This document shows positions 24,821 to 37,455 of a stretch of 64,000 nt of DNA, in pieces. Numbering within the stretch: the stretch's first letter is position 1; every line of letters starts with the position of its first letter. Where the stretch lies: contig NC_023749.2 of NCBI RefSeq assembly GCF_000499845.2, forward strand, positions 42,890,158-42,954,157, in the 5' to 3' direction. A program made the translations under genes and the position numbers. The notes below the pieces were generated by a model. That model was not told where the DNA came from. It worked only from the letters and a program-made list of their open reading frames with translations, and searched no databases. The DNA is from Phaseolus vulgaris. Its lineage: Eukaryota; Streptophyta; Magnoliopsida; Fabales; Fabaceae.

Positions 24821-27100
24821 TTGAAGCATCGTGGGTTCAGATTATATACCTGTTTATTGGCTCCATGCATATCTTTTGTTCGTAACATAACATTTATTAA
24901 GTAATGTTATAGATATGATTTAGGTTGATATAAAGTAATAAGCATCACCGAAATTTCACGTTTTTGAATAATTAAACTTTAATCTGATATATAGAAAGGC
25001 ATGAATGTAGGGAAGGGAATCCCATGCAAGCAGCAGCACAGCAAATATTTTTAAAAATTAAAGGAAGAGGCAATTACTAAAGCATACCTCTCAAGGATTG
25101 AACTCAAGAAAATGTATATCTGTAAATATGTTTGCTTCAGAGAAAATATTGAAGTCTTTTGATTTTGTTCCATGCATTAATAAGCACCAAAGAACTTAAG
25201 ATGTCTTGAGAGAAAGCTTTCATCAGAAAATTTTATGGCCATATGTAAAAGCATTTTGGATTCCAATGTCTGAGTTTTGGAGGCTGTCAGATAAGGTTTT
25301 CTGCCTTCTTGGCATTTGGAATGCCCTTCCAACGATAAATAATTACATTCAACTAGTTTAAAAGTAAAACAAAATAAATAAATAAAAAATTGATGAAAAT
25401 GCAAAGCAACAAATAATATTGGTAAAAATTTCAAGTTAATTTGCTTTAAATTCAAAATTATTCACTCCTGTAAAATATTATTATAATTTATTGCTAAGAA
25501 TAAAAAAAAAAATGTAACCTCAAAAATGTCGAACTTTGATGGTACGATTATAAATTTCTAAATTTAAATCACTGAGAAAACTAAAAAGAAAAAGGTTATT
25601 TGCAAAAAGATATAATTTTAAAAGTTTACATTGTTTATATCTGATTGAAAGTGATAGGGTTTATTATTAAATTTAGACTATTTACTTGTTTCCCATTTGT
25701 CACTTTGTCTTCATTTTATTCTTACAAGCCTTTATGTTTTGAGTATGATATATAATGTGATAAATTGGTTATTATTTTTAGTCTGTATGATTTTAGTCTT
25801 CCAAAATTTTTTTAAATACATAAATTTTCATAAAATTTCTAACTAGAAAATACCCGATTAAGGTTTTGGGTGCATTGGTACAGAAGTTTTTTTTTTTTTT
25901 TTATCTTGAAGAATTATTTTGTTGCATTATAGTTGGAAATAGAAAATGCATTTTCAAAATGCATCTCGAACAATAATACTTTTGTTAAAGTGAAATTGGA
26001 ACCTTAATACGATTTCTGGGTCACCATCGTTACATCACATCTTATGGAATGTCTTGTTTAAGTCAAATTAGTATAAAATTTACAAGTTATATAAACTTAT
26101 TAAGTATGAATTGAATTAATTGTATTGTGTTATTACTTTAATCAACTATATTTTTGTATTGTTTAATTTAAAATCATATTATATTATTATTTTAAGTCTT
26201 ATTATAGTTTAGTTCATTTAATTTTTTCTTGATATTTAATATATTGTATTGGTAAACCTATCATGATTATATCATATATATAAAATAAATGTCATGATTA
26301 ATTAAATGTAATCATACTATATTTTATAATGAATGTGATCCAAACATGTGACTAATTATTTGTAATTATAATTTTATAAATCATATTATAAAAGGATTAA
26401 CCTTTATCTTTTATATTAGTTATAATATATTTCATACTTTCATCATATGATTTTCAAAAATCCAACTATAATTCATTAGTTACATAGTTAAACCATGAAA
26501 TTTAACAATGCATCATGTGACAGTACATATAATGTTAACAATGCATGTGACAGTACATATAATGATAATCATAATGTCTAATAATTTACTAGCCATAACT
26601 TAGAATAGTTTGTAAAAACAAAATAGACATGAAATAAATAAGTACACTTTCAAATTAAAAACACATGAATCTAATTTAAAGTACTAAATACACAAAAACA
26701 AGTTTCACATCAACAACATGAGTTTGTAGTATAAAAGTAGATATTAAAAAATAATTTTTCTGAATAATATGCTGATAAAAAGTGTAGCTATCTCTTCCAC
26801 AATTATGCTTCTCTTTTTACCTGTCTACAAAAATGGCATGGTTTAGGAGATGAATAAAAAAAGTATTGTATTAATGAAATAGTTAGAGATAAAAACAATA
26901 TATTAAATGAAAGTAGCTTGTTAACTATAATATATTATAAAAAAATCATAATATATAATACAAATTCATGATATAAGTTAAAAGTTGTTCAGCTACAAAT
27001 ATAGTGACAAAAATATCATTTGACTGGAACACATATAAAAAATTAAATATTAATTAGAAGAAGAATTTGCAATATAAATGTTCCTACAAAGCTAGGAGCT
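24821..27100. other. AT-rich intergenic DNA, no gene assigned
   Basis: A 92-codon minus-strand ORF (25455-25177) has no recognised domain and is not called. A short direct duplication, GTGACAGTACATATAATG, appears at about 26516 and 26547. Everything else is AT-rich and ORF-poor. Confidence 0.5.
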
Positions 27101-27109
27101 TGCAAAACA

Positions 27110-27420
27110 CTTATTCTTGTTGCGGTCTTCTCGTCTCTCTGATATCTCGGATGATCAAGTCAGTTAGAGAGTTCAGTATCAGAGGAGTACGGAGTGAATA
27201 GTTACCTCGAGTGTTGTGTCTCTCCCTCTATTTTACACTACTATGAATGAGCTCTGACTATTGTGGGCCTGCACTTGAGTCCAGTTGAAGGCCCAATTGC
27301 ACCTTAATCATGCTTTGCGCTTAATCTGTTTATTTTCGTCTAATTACGTGTTTGGCTGTTAACTTTGTCGACTAGTCAGCTTCTCAGTCATTCGGTTGTA
27401 CAATAATTATCTAAACTTTT
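27110..27420 (+). repeat. LTR-like fragment related to 7322-7537
   Basis: Contains GGATGATCAAGTCAG followed by an AGAGAG-type stretch and a TTACCTCGAG phrase, the same order as at 7460-7540 but diverged. No partner LTR or coding part is attached. Confidence 0.35.
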
Positions 27421-28829
27421 TTTGACACAATTAATTTAACATGAAAGATGAAACCTGTTCTATCAGTCTCACAGCTCAGCCCTTGGTCCAGCAAATATGA
27501 GATTGTGAAAGAAAGGGAAGACGAAAGGAGGCGTCAAGTGAAGTTTTAACAATTTAGGTTAAATTTATATAGGCAAATATGAGGATTCACTTTGGAATTT
27601 TTTTTATTTAATTACTTTTATTAAATAATACTAAGTTAAATTATTGGAAGGTGCAGATAAATTATGACATAACATTTTTTTAAAATATGTATAAATATAC
27701 AAACAAACATTAGTATAAAATATGTGTAAATATATGAATAACTTTTTAATATTATTAGTATAAAATAAAGAAAACTTTATTAAAAAAAATTGTCAATTTA
27801 GTCAAATAAATGTTTCATATTAAATTAAATGATAATGATGGTGCAAAAAATGTATTCAATTATTTGCAGCAGAAGAACCGTTTGATAGAGAATATTAATA
27901 TACACATTTGAGTTCTCTCAATTTACATCTTACACTATATTTAAAAGTGTTTTTTTTATCAGCAACAATATTTTATAAGTAAACCTTTGACAAATAGAAA
28001 ATGTGAGATGAAAATAGTGAATGAAAATAGTGAATGAAAACTGTGAGAGATGTATGGATGGAGAAGTGAAAAGTATCAACTTTTATGTGATTGGGTTAAA
28101 CTTTTAACAAATTATGAAATAATATTTTTTTAATATATAGAAATATTTATCACTTTTTGAAATTAGAATAAAATAAACAAAAGAAATTCAAGAAAAATTA
28201 TCTCCTCAGTTAGAAGTTTCATTTTCAAATTTTCACGTGGTTGACTACTTAATTTGTTTGTCATAAAAAAATTAATAAATATATATATATGACAATTTTC
28301 TTTAAAAAGTTTTTAATGTTTATGTTGTTATTATTATGTTGAGACTACTTGTTTAAGACTACTTGTTTAAGATTATAATCTTTTGTTATTGTTTGTCTTT
28401 GTGTGGTAATCTTGGTATGTGTAAATTTGGATTTCTTTAGTTTGATCTTAGTCTCTTTTTAAGTTTTTGGAAGTCAAAATCAGGGTATCAGTGAAGATAT
28501 CCAACGGTCAAATTAGCTTTGGTTCAAGTAGAAACTCGAAGAAAATTTAAATATACGTTAATAATTGTATAAATTATACTTGTCATTACTTTGGGTATCC
28601 TATATTTATATTACTCTTTATGAGCTTATACATGTACTAGGATATGCAAAAATATTTTCTAATAATAGTTTTTGATATTGTTTTAGGTGTAATACTTGGT
28701 AATTGTGTTTTGGTTAATTATCTTGAGATAATGTGTTTTGTATATTGGGAGTTTGATGGATATGTTTCGAGGTTGTACACAATTTATATTATCAAGACTA
28801 TCTCAACGACTCAAAACATCTTCGATTTA
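27421..28829. other. AT-rich intergenic DNA
   Basis: No gene. There is a tiny tandem duplication GACTACTTGTTTAA at about 28342-28372 and an AT dinucleotide run near 28280. Confidence 0.55.
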
Positions 28830-30980
28830 ATATGAAATATCGGTGTCGAGGACTTCTCGACATTCTGGAGGCTTCTCGGTTCCAATAATACACATGTCCC
28901 TTATACTCGAATTTGACTTTATGAACAATCATGAAAGAAAAATGACTTTTCTTTACCAGGATCCTTTTTGTACCATGTGGTGTGTGGTATACTAGCCCCT
29001 AGACTCGAGTATTTGAAAGTGTACGAAGAGTTTATAAAGGTTTGTATAGTCCTTGAGAGTCACACTTGTCAGAGATTGTCAAGGGTCATGAGATCGTAGT
29101 CGCTAAATGTGAAACGGTCTGGTGGTCAAGGGGTCGCAACTCTAACACCTTCACTTGTCGAGGGTCATGTGTGTTAGGAATGTGAGAGGTTGCGAGGTCG
29201 TACCTATTCAAACTAGAGCAATCTAATGGTTGGGGAGTCATGGCATTTTGATTGATGTTTCTTGCCTCTTGGTATCTATAAATAGTGGTCTCCTTGGACC
29301 ATTACTTCCACTTCTTTTTCTTTGCTCTTGTTCGTATAATCATTGATTTGAGATACCTAAGAGTTTTCTCACCAGGGTAAATCATGTCTTTCTTTCCTCT
29401 TCTAGTAGTTTGTCTTTTATGTTTTTTATAGAGTCTGATAACCTTGAAAAACGAGTATTTTTGGGATGATGTAGAGTTAGTTTGTTTATTAGGTGAGAGT
29501 TCCCTAAGTTCTAGCAAGACTCCCCAAGTTTATCGAGAGAGGTTTCTGGTGAAGGGGAGACCAGTGATCGGAATGCTCCAATGAATTTGAAGGTTGAGGA
29601 TATTGAGGAGCATTCCGAGAACGATCCTCCTCCGAGTAGTGAGTATGAGTTGGTGGATTCTAGTGTTCAGGAATATTTTTATAAGTATATGTTATCGTCT
29701 TAATTGTAGTCTTTTGCCAATAGTGTAGATATCCCAGAATTTGAGATTCTAGATGGGATAATTGCTCTCAGTCAAGTGAGAAGGTTTTCCATGGACGAGA
29801 AGATTCATCTTCTATTTTTTTTCACTTTTATTTGTGTCTAATAATGGAAAATCATCTACGGTTCCACTAAATAAGTTTACAATGGGAATGTTTTGTGTCT
29901 TAAACATAACACCCACCCAAACTTCATCCAAATAGTTAGCCATCTTTTCAAGCTTTTCAGGTTTTGTGTTCGATTTTGTGCTTGAAGGCTACACCTCAAG
30001 TGTTTATTCACTTTTAGAGTACAAGGCCAAAAGATTGGGTAGGGTGTCTATCTTTAATCATTCAACCGAGGACTTGCCTTCTCGCCTTCTTTACTTCTTC
30101 GTATATAACATTTTAAGGGTGTTTTTTTTTTAAATCCTTATCAAGAAACAAAGTCGGTCCTACTTCTATAACAACGATGCTCCTAAGTTTTCACTTTACT
30201 AGACTAAGGATCCCGTAAGATATCGTGTATGGTTGGGGTCTTTAATGACTAGTGAGGACTTGGAGATTTTTTTTGTGTTGGATCAATTACCTCGTAAAAC
30301 TCCTATATGGAAACTCCTCGACACATATTTATCGCAATTGTCGTCCTCATGATATTGACAATATGTTCATTGTTTTCAAGAAATGTTTATGATTTTCACT
30401 CGAATTAATTCTTCCGTTAATCCTCAGGGTAGCAAAATATATTCCAGGGAGCTTCGTCTCAATTGGCAAGGTAAAATTTTCTAGAAGGGAAAGGTCTCCC
30501 CTGACCCTTTATAGGTTGATCCTCTTGTCGACCTTTGACCTCCCTCTAATACAAAAAGCACCAAAAGGACACGGGTAAGTCTTCGCGGAATTTTTTTGTA
30601 AGGACCTTATTTGGTTGGTCTCCATAAAGCGCGTGTTGGGCTAATGAGGCGGTTGCAAGCTCTATCGTGACTTTCAAACTTAGCAGAGGATTCTCATTAG
30701 TTTGAACTATTGCGAGAGATAAATGTAATTGTCAGGTAGTCAAGATGAGCTTCATGACACATTCATGGAGTTTTCTTCTCGGACTCTTCTTCTAAAAAAA
30801 ATGATGGGGTCAGAATTGAAGAAGAAAAAGGATAGCTCGAAGCCAACTCAGTGATGGCTAACAAAAACAAATAGTTGGAGGACCAAGCTACTCAGCTGAA
30901 AGCCGACGAGGTTTATTATCCGATTCTAAGATTAAGTTTTCTTGTAGTGAGTTATAATATTGAAAGTAGTTGTGCCTCAA
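28830..30980 (+). mobile_element. Decayed Ty3/gypsy-like retroelement (LTR/leader plus gag-like region)
   Basis: A leader with a TATA-like TCTATAAATAG (29274) is followed by a conceptual translation that needs many frame changes. Between 29850 and 30330, phrases such as PTNKFTMGMFCVLNITPTQ, APKFSLY.TKDPVRY and LEIFFVLDQLPRKTPIWK resemble the gag-like 'putative plant transposon' region of legume gypsy elements. Stops and frameshifts are frequent, so this is an old copy. No matching second LTR was found. Confidence 0.5.
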
Positions 30981-31029
30981 GCACTTGCTTCATGGATGCA
31001 CCTGCAAATAATTTTTTTTGTCCAATGTT

Positions 31030-31590
31030 CGACTCCTAAACGATATGAGACTATTGGATGCACCAAAACAAATCCATAAACCGAGAGCTAATGGATCGAT
31101 GATTCTTCTTTGGAACCTTTGTGATATATTCCATACATCAAACTAAATAGATATCATATTCATGGAATACAATTCACTTTCAAGATGCCTTGGTGGTGAA
31201 ATGATAGACACGCAAGACTCAAAATCTCGTGCTAAAGAGCGTGGAGGTTCGAATCCTCTTCAAGGCGTAATATTGAGCTCTCTTATTGACCTATTGCCGA
31301 TACTAAGTAGCAGCAAAAAATTTGTATCCATTTTTCATGATATTATGCATGGGTAAGATATTTTATGGCGAATTCGTTAGATTCCATTGTGTGATAAGTA
31401 AGATTCTGGGTAATTGTTCCCATAATCTTCTTTTGTTCGAAGAAATGACTCATCGAAATAATGAGTTACTATTGATATCAAGACATTTGAGATCGCTTGG
31501 AACCACATTTTTTCATTCTCATAAACGACATCAATGTTCTAACTCAAGTCTATTAAGATAACATCATCAAGTCTAATATGAAAATTGAAG
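31030..31590 (+). other. Nuclear plastid DNA insertion (NUPT)
   Basis: A plastid trnL-CAA gene is embedded together with its usual upstream flank (CATATTCATGGAATAC...CACTTTCAAGAT). To the right, the 79-codon frame at 31322-31561 ([33 protein letters not shown]) looks like a piece of plastid ycf2. In plastomes these loci are neighbours but not adjacent, so the insert seems to be internally deleted near 31275. The ycf2 match is from memory and unchecked. Confidence 0.7.
31187..31267 (+). tRNA. trnL-CAA: Plastid-derived tRNA-Leu (CAA), decayed nuclear copy
   Basis: The sequence folds as a long-variable-arm tRNA. The acceptor strand GCCTTGG pairs with TCAAGGC, the anticodon loop is CTCAAAA (anticodon CAA), and the T arm has GGTTCGAATCC. 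One change puts an A opposite C in the anticodon stem (CAAGA against TCTCG), breaking a pair expected in the plastid gene. The copy is in nuclear repeats, so function is unlikely. Confidence 0.85.
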
Positions 31591-32184
31591 CAAATTTCCC
31601 AACTCACTATTCTTCATTTTATTTCCTAACATATAACCATTTACTATTCACATGTGAGAATTCGGTCTTTCGGAAGTCGAATTCTAACCTATTTTTTTAG
31701 TATGAAAATCCTCTTCGAATTTAGTTTCTGGATGATCGAATTTTCGATGCAATTTTAAATTTTTATATATTATTTTTAATTTTCCCTCTATATTTTTAAT
31801 TTAACATTTCAACCTAAAATTTTTAAAATCATATAAAAAAATTAATTTACCGATAACAAAAAGCATCCACAAAAGTTTAATTTACTTCTATTTTTAAAAG
31901 TTTAACAAAATTATATTCAACATTACATAATTTAATATTTTTCCTTTCATAAATTATTTAAAAAAAATTATCTCTATTTTTAATTAAAATTTTCACAACA
32001 TTTTTTATATATAATTTTTTTTAACATTTATTTTATTGTTCCACTCTCACTCACTATAAAGAAAAAAAAACCAGAATTCCCTCTGAAAATCTCTCCACCA
32101 TAGAATTTATTATGGGTGAAGTTTTAGATGTGAAAATTGAAAACTAGATGTCTAAAAAAACAGAACTTGAATATTTTTCAAGAA
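31591..32184. other. AT-rich DNA without a gene
   Basis: Very AT-rich, with no ORF or repeat boundary identified. Confidence 0.6.
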
Positions 32185-33067
32185 CCTAGGGGGGTGGAAT
32201 TGTTTATCAAAAGATTTTCGCAAAGATTGGATAAGAATGAAGTTTTAACAACAATCACAAAAGAAGAAATCAAGGAAGCGAATCAAACAAGGTAATTGAA
32301 ACTATTTGCAGAATTTCAATCAGTTGAAACTATGTTTTAACCAGTTGTTTATGACAGCAACAATAACAAAATTAAATCAAGCAGTTTATAAACACACACT
32401 CAAAGCCACAAAGAGGTGATCTTGAAACCATAAGAACACTCACCCTCTTGGCCTTCACACAACCTTAGTCAGAACACCCTTTGACTTTTACAGGTTTACA
32501 CACCTTTTACAAGTTTAGAAAAGAACAATTACAAGAAAGGAACAGATTACACCTGGTAATACAGGAATCACAGAGCTCCTTAGATCAGATCTTGAACCAA
32601 TGCACAACTACTTAGCAATCTAGCAAAACTTTTGATTTGAATCTCTTCTAAAAAACAGTTTCAATCTCACTATCTTGTGTATTTGAAATACAAAGAGAAA
32701 TCATATTTATAGCTCTTAAAACTAGCCGTTCTAGACAGTCAATCATGAGACAAAATAGTTTTAATTCAACTGAAAACAAATTTAACAGGTTTTTGAAAAG
32801 TTGTTATGAAATGTGACAATCAACCAATTGAAATGTCGTTTTAACCGGTTAAATTGGTTATGACAGTTAGTCAACCAAGTCAAAAATAGTTTTGAAAACC
32901 TTCAATCAAGCTAAGTGTAAAACAATCGATTATATTGTGATTTCAATCAGTTGTTTTTCTCTTTGCTTAGAAAAACATTTTTCTCTTTTAAAACAAATTG
33001 ATTTAGCTTTGTGCATAGGACAAGAATGATTTGTACAAGAATTCTAAACACCTTAAAACTAAGCTTC
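32185..33067 (-). repeat. LTR fragment A (Sirevirus-like family)
   Basis: It opens with GGGGGGTGGAATTG and contains AATTTCAATCAGTTGAAACT and GAGGTGATCTTGAAACCA. It is a diverged, internally deleted relative of fragment B next to it. The G-run plus GTGAATTG start resembles the left edge of the element 1 LTRs read on the same strand. No internal coding DNA lies between A and B. Confidence 0.6.
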
Positions 33068-33650
33068 CTGTAAGAATTAATGGCTTAAACAAGAGGGGGG
33101 GGGGGTGAATTGTTCATCAAAAGATTTTCACAAAGATTGAATAAGAATAAAGCTTTATCACAATTCACAGATTAAGCAATCAAGGAAAGCAATCAAACAA
33201 TGATTAAGAAACTGTTTGCAGAATTTCAATCGGTTGAAACTTCGTTTTAACCGGTTGTTTATAGTAGCAGCAAAAGCAGAATTAAAACAAACAATTTATA
33301 AGGAGTGAGAGAGAGAGATATTTGCTTAGCCAATTTTATATTGGTTCACTCAATCCTTGAGTTACATCCAGTTCCCAGAATAACCACTGGGTTCCACTTG
33401 TAATCACTCACAAATTACAATTTTCACAACCACAAAGAGGTGATCTTGAAACCACAAGAACCACTCACCCTCTTTGCAAACACACACCTTTATCCAGAAC
33501 AACCTCTGATTTTACAGGATTTTCCACACTTTACAAATTTATGAAATAACAAATACAAGAATTATGAAAGGAACAAATTACACCTGAGTTTACAGGAATC
33601 AGAAAGTTCTTATGATCAGACCTTGAACCAGTGCACAACTATTCAACTAT
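33068..33650 (-). repeat. LTR fragment B, truncated
   Basis: It starts with a run of ten or more G then GTGAATTGTTCATCAAAAG, and includes a GGTTCACTCAATCC...AGTTACATCCAGTTCCC stretch missing from fragment A. It breaks off near 33650 into gypsy protease sequence on the same strand. Confidence 0.6.
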
Positions 33651-34240
33651 TCTCTTGCCTGGATAGCGATCGTGTAAGTTCCCCTTTGATTCTTCAAGCT
33701 ACTCTCATAGCATTTTTGTGTCGTCTTCTGATCAGACTTTATGGTAATCACCCCTCCTTTAGGAGAAGGCAACTTCATCTTCATATGGGCTGTCAAGGCT
33801 ACTGCACCCAACTTGTTCAGGGAAGGTCGCCCCAAAAGCAAGTTGTAAGCAGAAGACGTGTTAACAACGATGTACCTGATAGTGATCGTCCTGGTTGTGC
33901 TTTCATCGGAGAAGGTTGTCCTCAACTCAACATACACTCGTACTTCTACCTGATCTCCCGCGAAGCCGGCCAAACACCCGTTGTATGGCCTCAACTGGTT
34001 AGGAGATAACTGCAAACTGGTGAACGTTCCCCAAAATATCACATCAGCCGAGCTCCTTTGATCCATTAAGACTTTATGCACCATCCTCCCTACAGTGACG
34101 ACATATATCACCACCGGATCATCCTCATGAGGAACCACTCCAGGTCAGAACTCGTGAAGCAAAAAGTGGGCTTCAGAGGATGATCAGGCCTCCTCGTATC
34201 CAGGGACATCACAACTCGCGTGTATCCTTTACTTCTCATC
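33647..34240 (-). pseudogene. Ty3/gypsy aspartic protease fragment
   Basis: The minus-strand frame 34138-33647 encodes the retroelement protease region. VHKVLMDQRSSADVIFW is the active-site block, with Arg where Gly normally follows Asp-Gln. Then come LQLSPNQLRPYNGCLAGFAG and AYNLLLGRPSLNKLGAVA. Upstream, KGYTRVVMSLDTRRPDHPLK continues in another frame (about 34235-34140), showing a frameshift. The rest of gag-pol is absent. It fits the Ogre/Tat branch of Ty3/gypsy as known in legumes. Confidence 0.8.
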
Positions 34241-36225
34241 AAGCTTTCACTTCTATGTAAAAATTTACACAAACAGTAATCAAATCTATCTAAAAAAGAA
34301 AGTGCTAAAGCCTTAATTTTTGGCATGAAATAAATAAAATACGTGACACAAAGACAATTAAGAAATTCAATTAACATGATAAAACAAGTTATTATCACAC
34401 TTATCATGCATCCATTAACATAATTTGTATGTGAGTTTGAGTTGTTTAGACTGAAATCAGAATGAATATAAAAGGGAGATTTGGTTTAGTAAGTGTGTAT
34501 TGAGATTGATTGGATTAGTATATTAAGGACTACATGGAACTTACTAAAAACCATTCAAAATTGAATCTACTAAAATACATTAGAATGAAATGGGATGGGA
34601 AGCTTCATGCACTCTACGTCACATCAACATTTTTAGTTTTATCTTTCATAAACACGGTGACAGAAAGAAATAAAATGAAATGTTGTGGAAATATTCAAAC
34701 AAATTTACTAGACCGTCTACTAATACGAACAAATAAGAAACCATAACGGAGAAATCTGTAAGAATAACTAGATGGTTAAGAAAAAAAAGTTAGGAAAAAA
34801 TTAACGTGGCTCAATTGAAGTGTTAACAAACTTCAATCTACATTTATGGTTAGAAATTCACTGTTAATATATATTACAACTATAAGTTTATCTTAATGAA
34901 CACTCAATTCTCCGTTAGTTGAAACTGTTGACAAAAGGTCCTATTTTTACAAAAATAACCATCATAATTAATTTGTAAATCATGCCTAAACTACTGAAAA
35001 AGTCACGTGAGAAATACTTTCACAAATAAACTCGAAACATCACGAAGGTGGTCTCTATTATGAGAGAGAAATGAAATTACAGTCTAAAAGTCTAAAATAA
35101 AAAAGGTTGTCTGATACTATCAAAGCCTAAAGATAGACACATTAAATAAGACAGACGAACTAGTAAAAAAAGATGGTCTTGTACCTTCAGACATTCTTGA
35201 ACTATCAGATGAATTATTTTATCACATAGTCTAGAAAATATTAACAAGATTTTACTAAATTAATGTTTAAAAAATTTAAAAGACTAAGATGGACATTTAA
35301 AGAAAAAGTTAATAAATAAAAGTGAGCATAAAAATAAGTTAAAAAACTAAAAAGTAAAGTCTAACCAAAAATATATGTGGCATGTTAGTAACCATGTACA
35401 TGACCATGGGAAGGGAACTTCGCTGGCAGTTTTATTGTGGAAACGTCGTTTTCACATAACTTTAACTTTAACTTTGCGTTTGCACTTAGAGATCCAATTG
35501 CTATTTGACATAATATCTTTAACATTAATTTGGTCTAAATCATATATATTTTGTAATTTTTGTGATGACTATTTTTTCCCTTTTACGTCACAATTTAATT
35601 GAATAAAACTTATTAAAAACACTTAATTGAAAAAAATAAAAAATAAATAAGAAGTTATCTATTACTTAAAATTTATAAATGAAACATGTATGCTATATCA
35701 GATTTGAAGATGTTCCTCATAAGTCTTATAATAGACAATGATATCTATGAATATAATTATAAAATGATATAAGATTGGACAAAAATCTATTCATATGACT
35801 CATAAATACTACAGGAGCATTAATCACACCAAAACCAAAAGACATCATCTCTTGATATTCATAATGTCCATATCTTACCCAAAAATAATTTTATGTACGT
35901 CTTCTACTTTTATTCTAATTTGGTGATATACTAACCTTATATCTATTTTAGAAAATATAACATTCATCTCAATTGGTCTATATTTTATGCTTGGGAGAGG
36001 ATATTTATTCCTAATGGTAAACTTGTTTAACTATCGGTGATCTATACAAAATCTAAAGGCATTATTTTATTAGTGAAGAGAAAGATGAAAGCTCTATTAT
36101 ACAAACAAAGATTTATTTTGAGAACTAGAAATGAAGTCTTGAATCAAAGAAAAAATTGGAGAGGACAACTCAAGAAGAAAAATTAAAGAACATAAACATG
36201 TAATAAATATAGAAATGTAATCAAT
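34228..36225. repeat. 2-kb dispersed repeat, copy A
   Basis: About 2 kb matching 49745-51712 in the same orientation. Shared landmarks include GGATGGGAAGCTTCATGCAC (34597 / 50112), ATATGTGGCATGTTAG (35370 / 50879), the GAGCATTAATCACACC block (35815 / 51337) and TTATTTTGAGAACTAGAAA (36112 / 51634). Weak minus-strand phrases near 35690-35880 look like a degenerate gypsy reverse transcriptase (GHYEY... then FGVI.AP), so both copies are probably an ancient retroelement. There is no intact ORF. Confidence 0.8.
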
Positions 36226-36655
36226 ATAGAAGAAAGTCTCCTATATGAAAAACATAGCTTGAGAAGAAGCATATGTTAGAATAACTTGTTTGGATGTTAG
36301 AATAAGCTATTATAGGTTACAATAAAAGACCATAAATTTACTTTTTCATATTCACTATCTTCCATTATTTTTTTCTATTCCATTTTTTCATGTTATTTGT
36401 GTTCTTTCTAAGCTTTCATGTACATCTCCCGCCTCTTAAACCTGACAAGAATCACAAAAATCAAAAGGATCAACTCGGCTACACCCTATAACTTCAGTCA
36501 CACCCTTGTGTTTCTCTAAGAAAATAAAGAAACCTCACCCTTCTTCTCCCAACTACAGGTCACAACCTTAAACCTTTTAACCACAAAAAATCACCTATCA
36601 AATTCATGAAGCCTTGTTCCAGCACTTCCTTTAAAGGTTTGCAACAAAGCCCCTA
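36226..36655. other. AT-rich spacer between repeats
   Basis: No gene. It is probably the left side of the DNA into which the small LTR element inserted; the matching right side resumes at 39146. Confidence 0.5.
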
Positions 36656-36899
36656 TGAACAGAAAATATAACTTTTATTTCACTGTTACTTTTCATATGA
36701 TAATACAATCTCTCTAAATAGTCTTACAATAAACTTTTCAAATTCTACCTTCTCCCTCATCAAACCTAAACTATAATTACATTTGAAATCATAGTATAAA
36801 CGACATTCAAAACTATAATTAAAGGTAATAATTATTGACCCATTCAAATTTCTAAATAAAACTGATGGCGACTTTGAGTTTAATGGTTTAATGCTTACA
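36656..36899 (-). repeat. 3' LTR of the defective short-LTR element
   Basis: Direct repeat of 38909-39145 with TG...CA ends on the minus strand. The adjacent polypurine tract is at 36900-36912. Confidence 0.75.
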
Positions 36900-37060
36900 A
36901 ATTCCCCCCTTAAACTCAAACCTTTCATATTCTTCATTCAGATTAATGTTTTGGATTAGAAGCAATTTCAGTTTTCTTCACTGCACCAATCCATGCAGAA
37001 TTTTGAATTGAATTACTTTTAATTTTCCAAACAAAAACTTCTCCACTTTCACCTTTTGAA

Positions 37061-37455
37061 TTAAAAAGATTTAAGAACATAATTATTATACCATATATCC
37101 TTTTTTAGATAATGCCCCAAATCAAAACCACTATTTTCAAGGGAATTTGAAAACTTATAAGGGGCTTCTAATTTGGACAGTAATTCATTCACCTTTTCTT
37201 TTTGTGCCAAAAGCAACAAATGGAGTTCTTCTACTTGATTGACTCTTCTTTCTTTTTCTTTCTCCATACCAACATATTTTTCTTCCAATTTTGTAAACCT
37301 TCTTTCCAGGTTATAAAATTGTTTCAACACTCCGCAATTGAGATACCAAGACACTCCTTTCATTCAAAAGATTATGCTTTTCATTAGTCAATAAATTGCA
37401 CAATTCTTCCAAGCTACTTGATTTTTCCCTTAAACCTTCAAGCTCATTTTTTTTC
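37061..37455 (-). pseudogene. NETWORKED1/KIP1-like coiled-coil fragment inside the LTR element
   Basis: The minus strand from 37455 reads MKKNELEGLREKSSSLEELC, continues with LLTNEKHNLLNERSVLVSQL, shifts frame by one near 37318, then reads NLERRFTKLEEKYVGMEKEK and RVNQVEELHLLLLAQKEKVN down to about 37170. These heptad-rich phrases closely resemble the coiled-coil region of plant NETWORKED1 (actin-binding, KIP1-like) proteins as I remember them, not any copia protein. The piece sits where integrase-RT should be, followed by the purine tract and LTR. Capture of host coding sequence is the inference. The last 40 residues of the frame (to 37061) are unassigned. Confidence 0.5.

Noticed and set aside
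25177..25455. 92-codon minus ORF
   Set aside because: Low-complexity hydrophobic N-terminal half, no domain, no splice or promoter context recognised.
31187..31267. Functional nuclear tRNA-Leu
   Set aside because: Sequence is plastid-type and carries a broken anticodon-stem pair within a plastid-derived insert.
34108..34407. 99-codon minus ORF as an independent gene
   Set aside because: Its C-terminal half is the frame-shifted lead-in to the gypsy protease; the first half is AT-rich translation of the 2-kb repeat.
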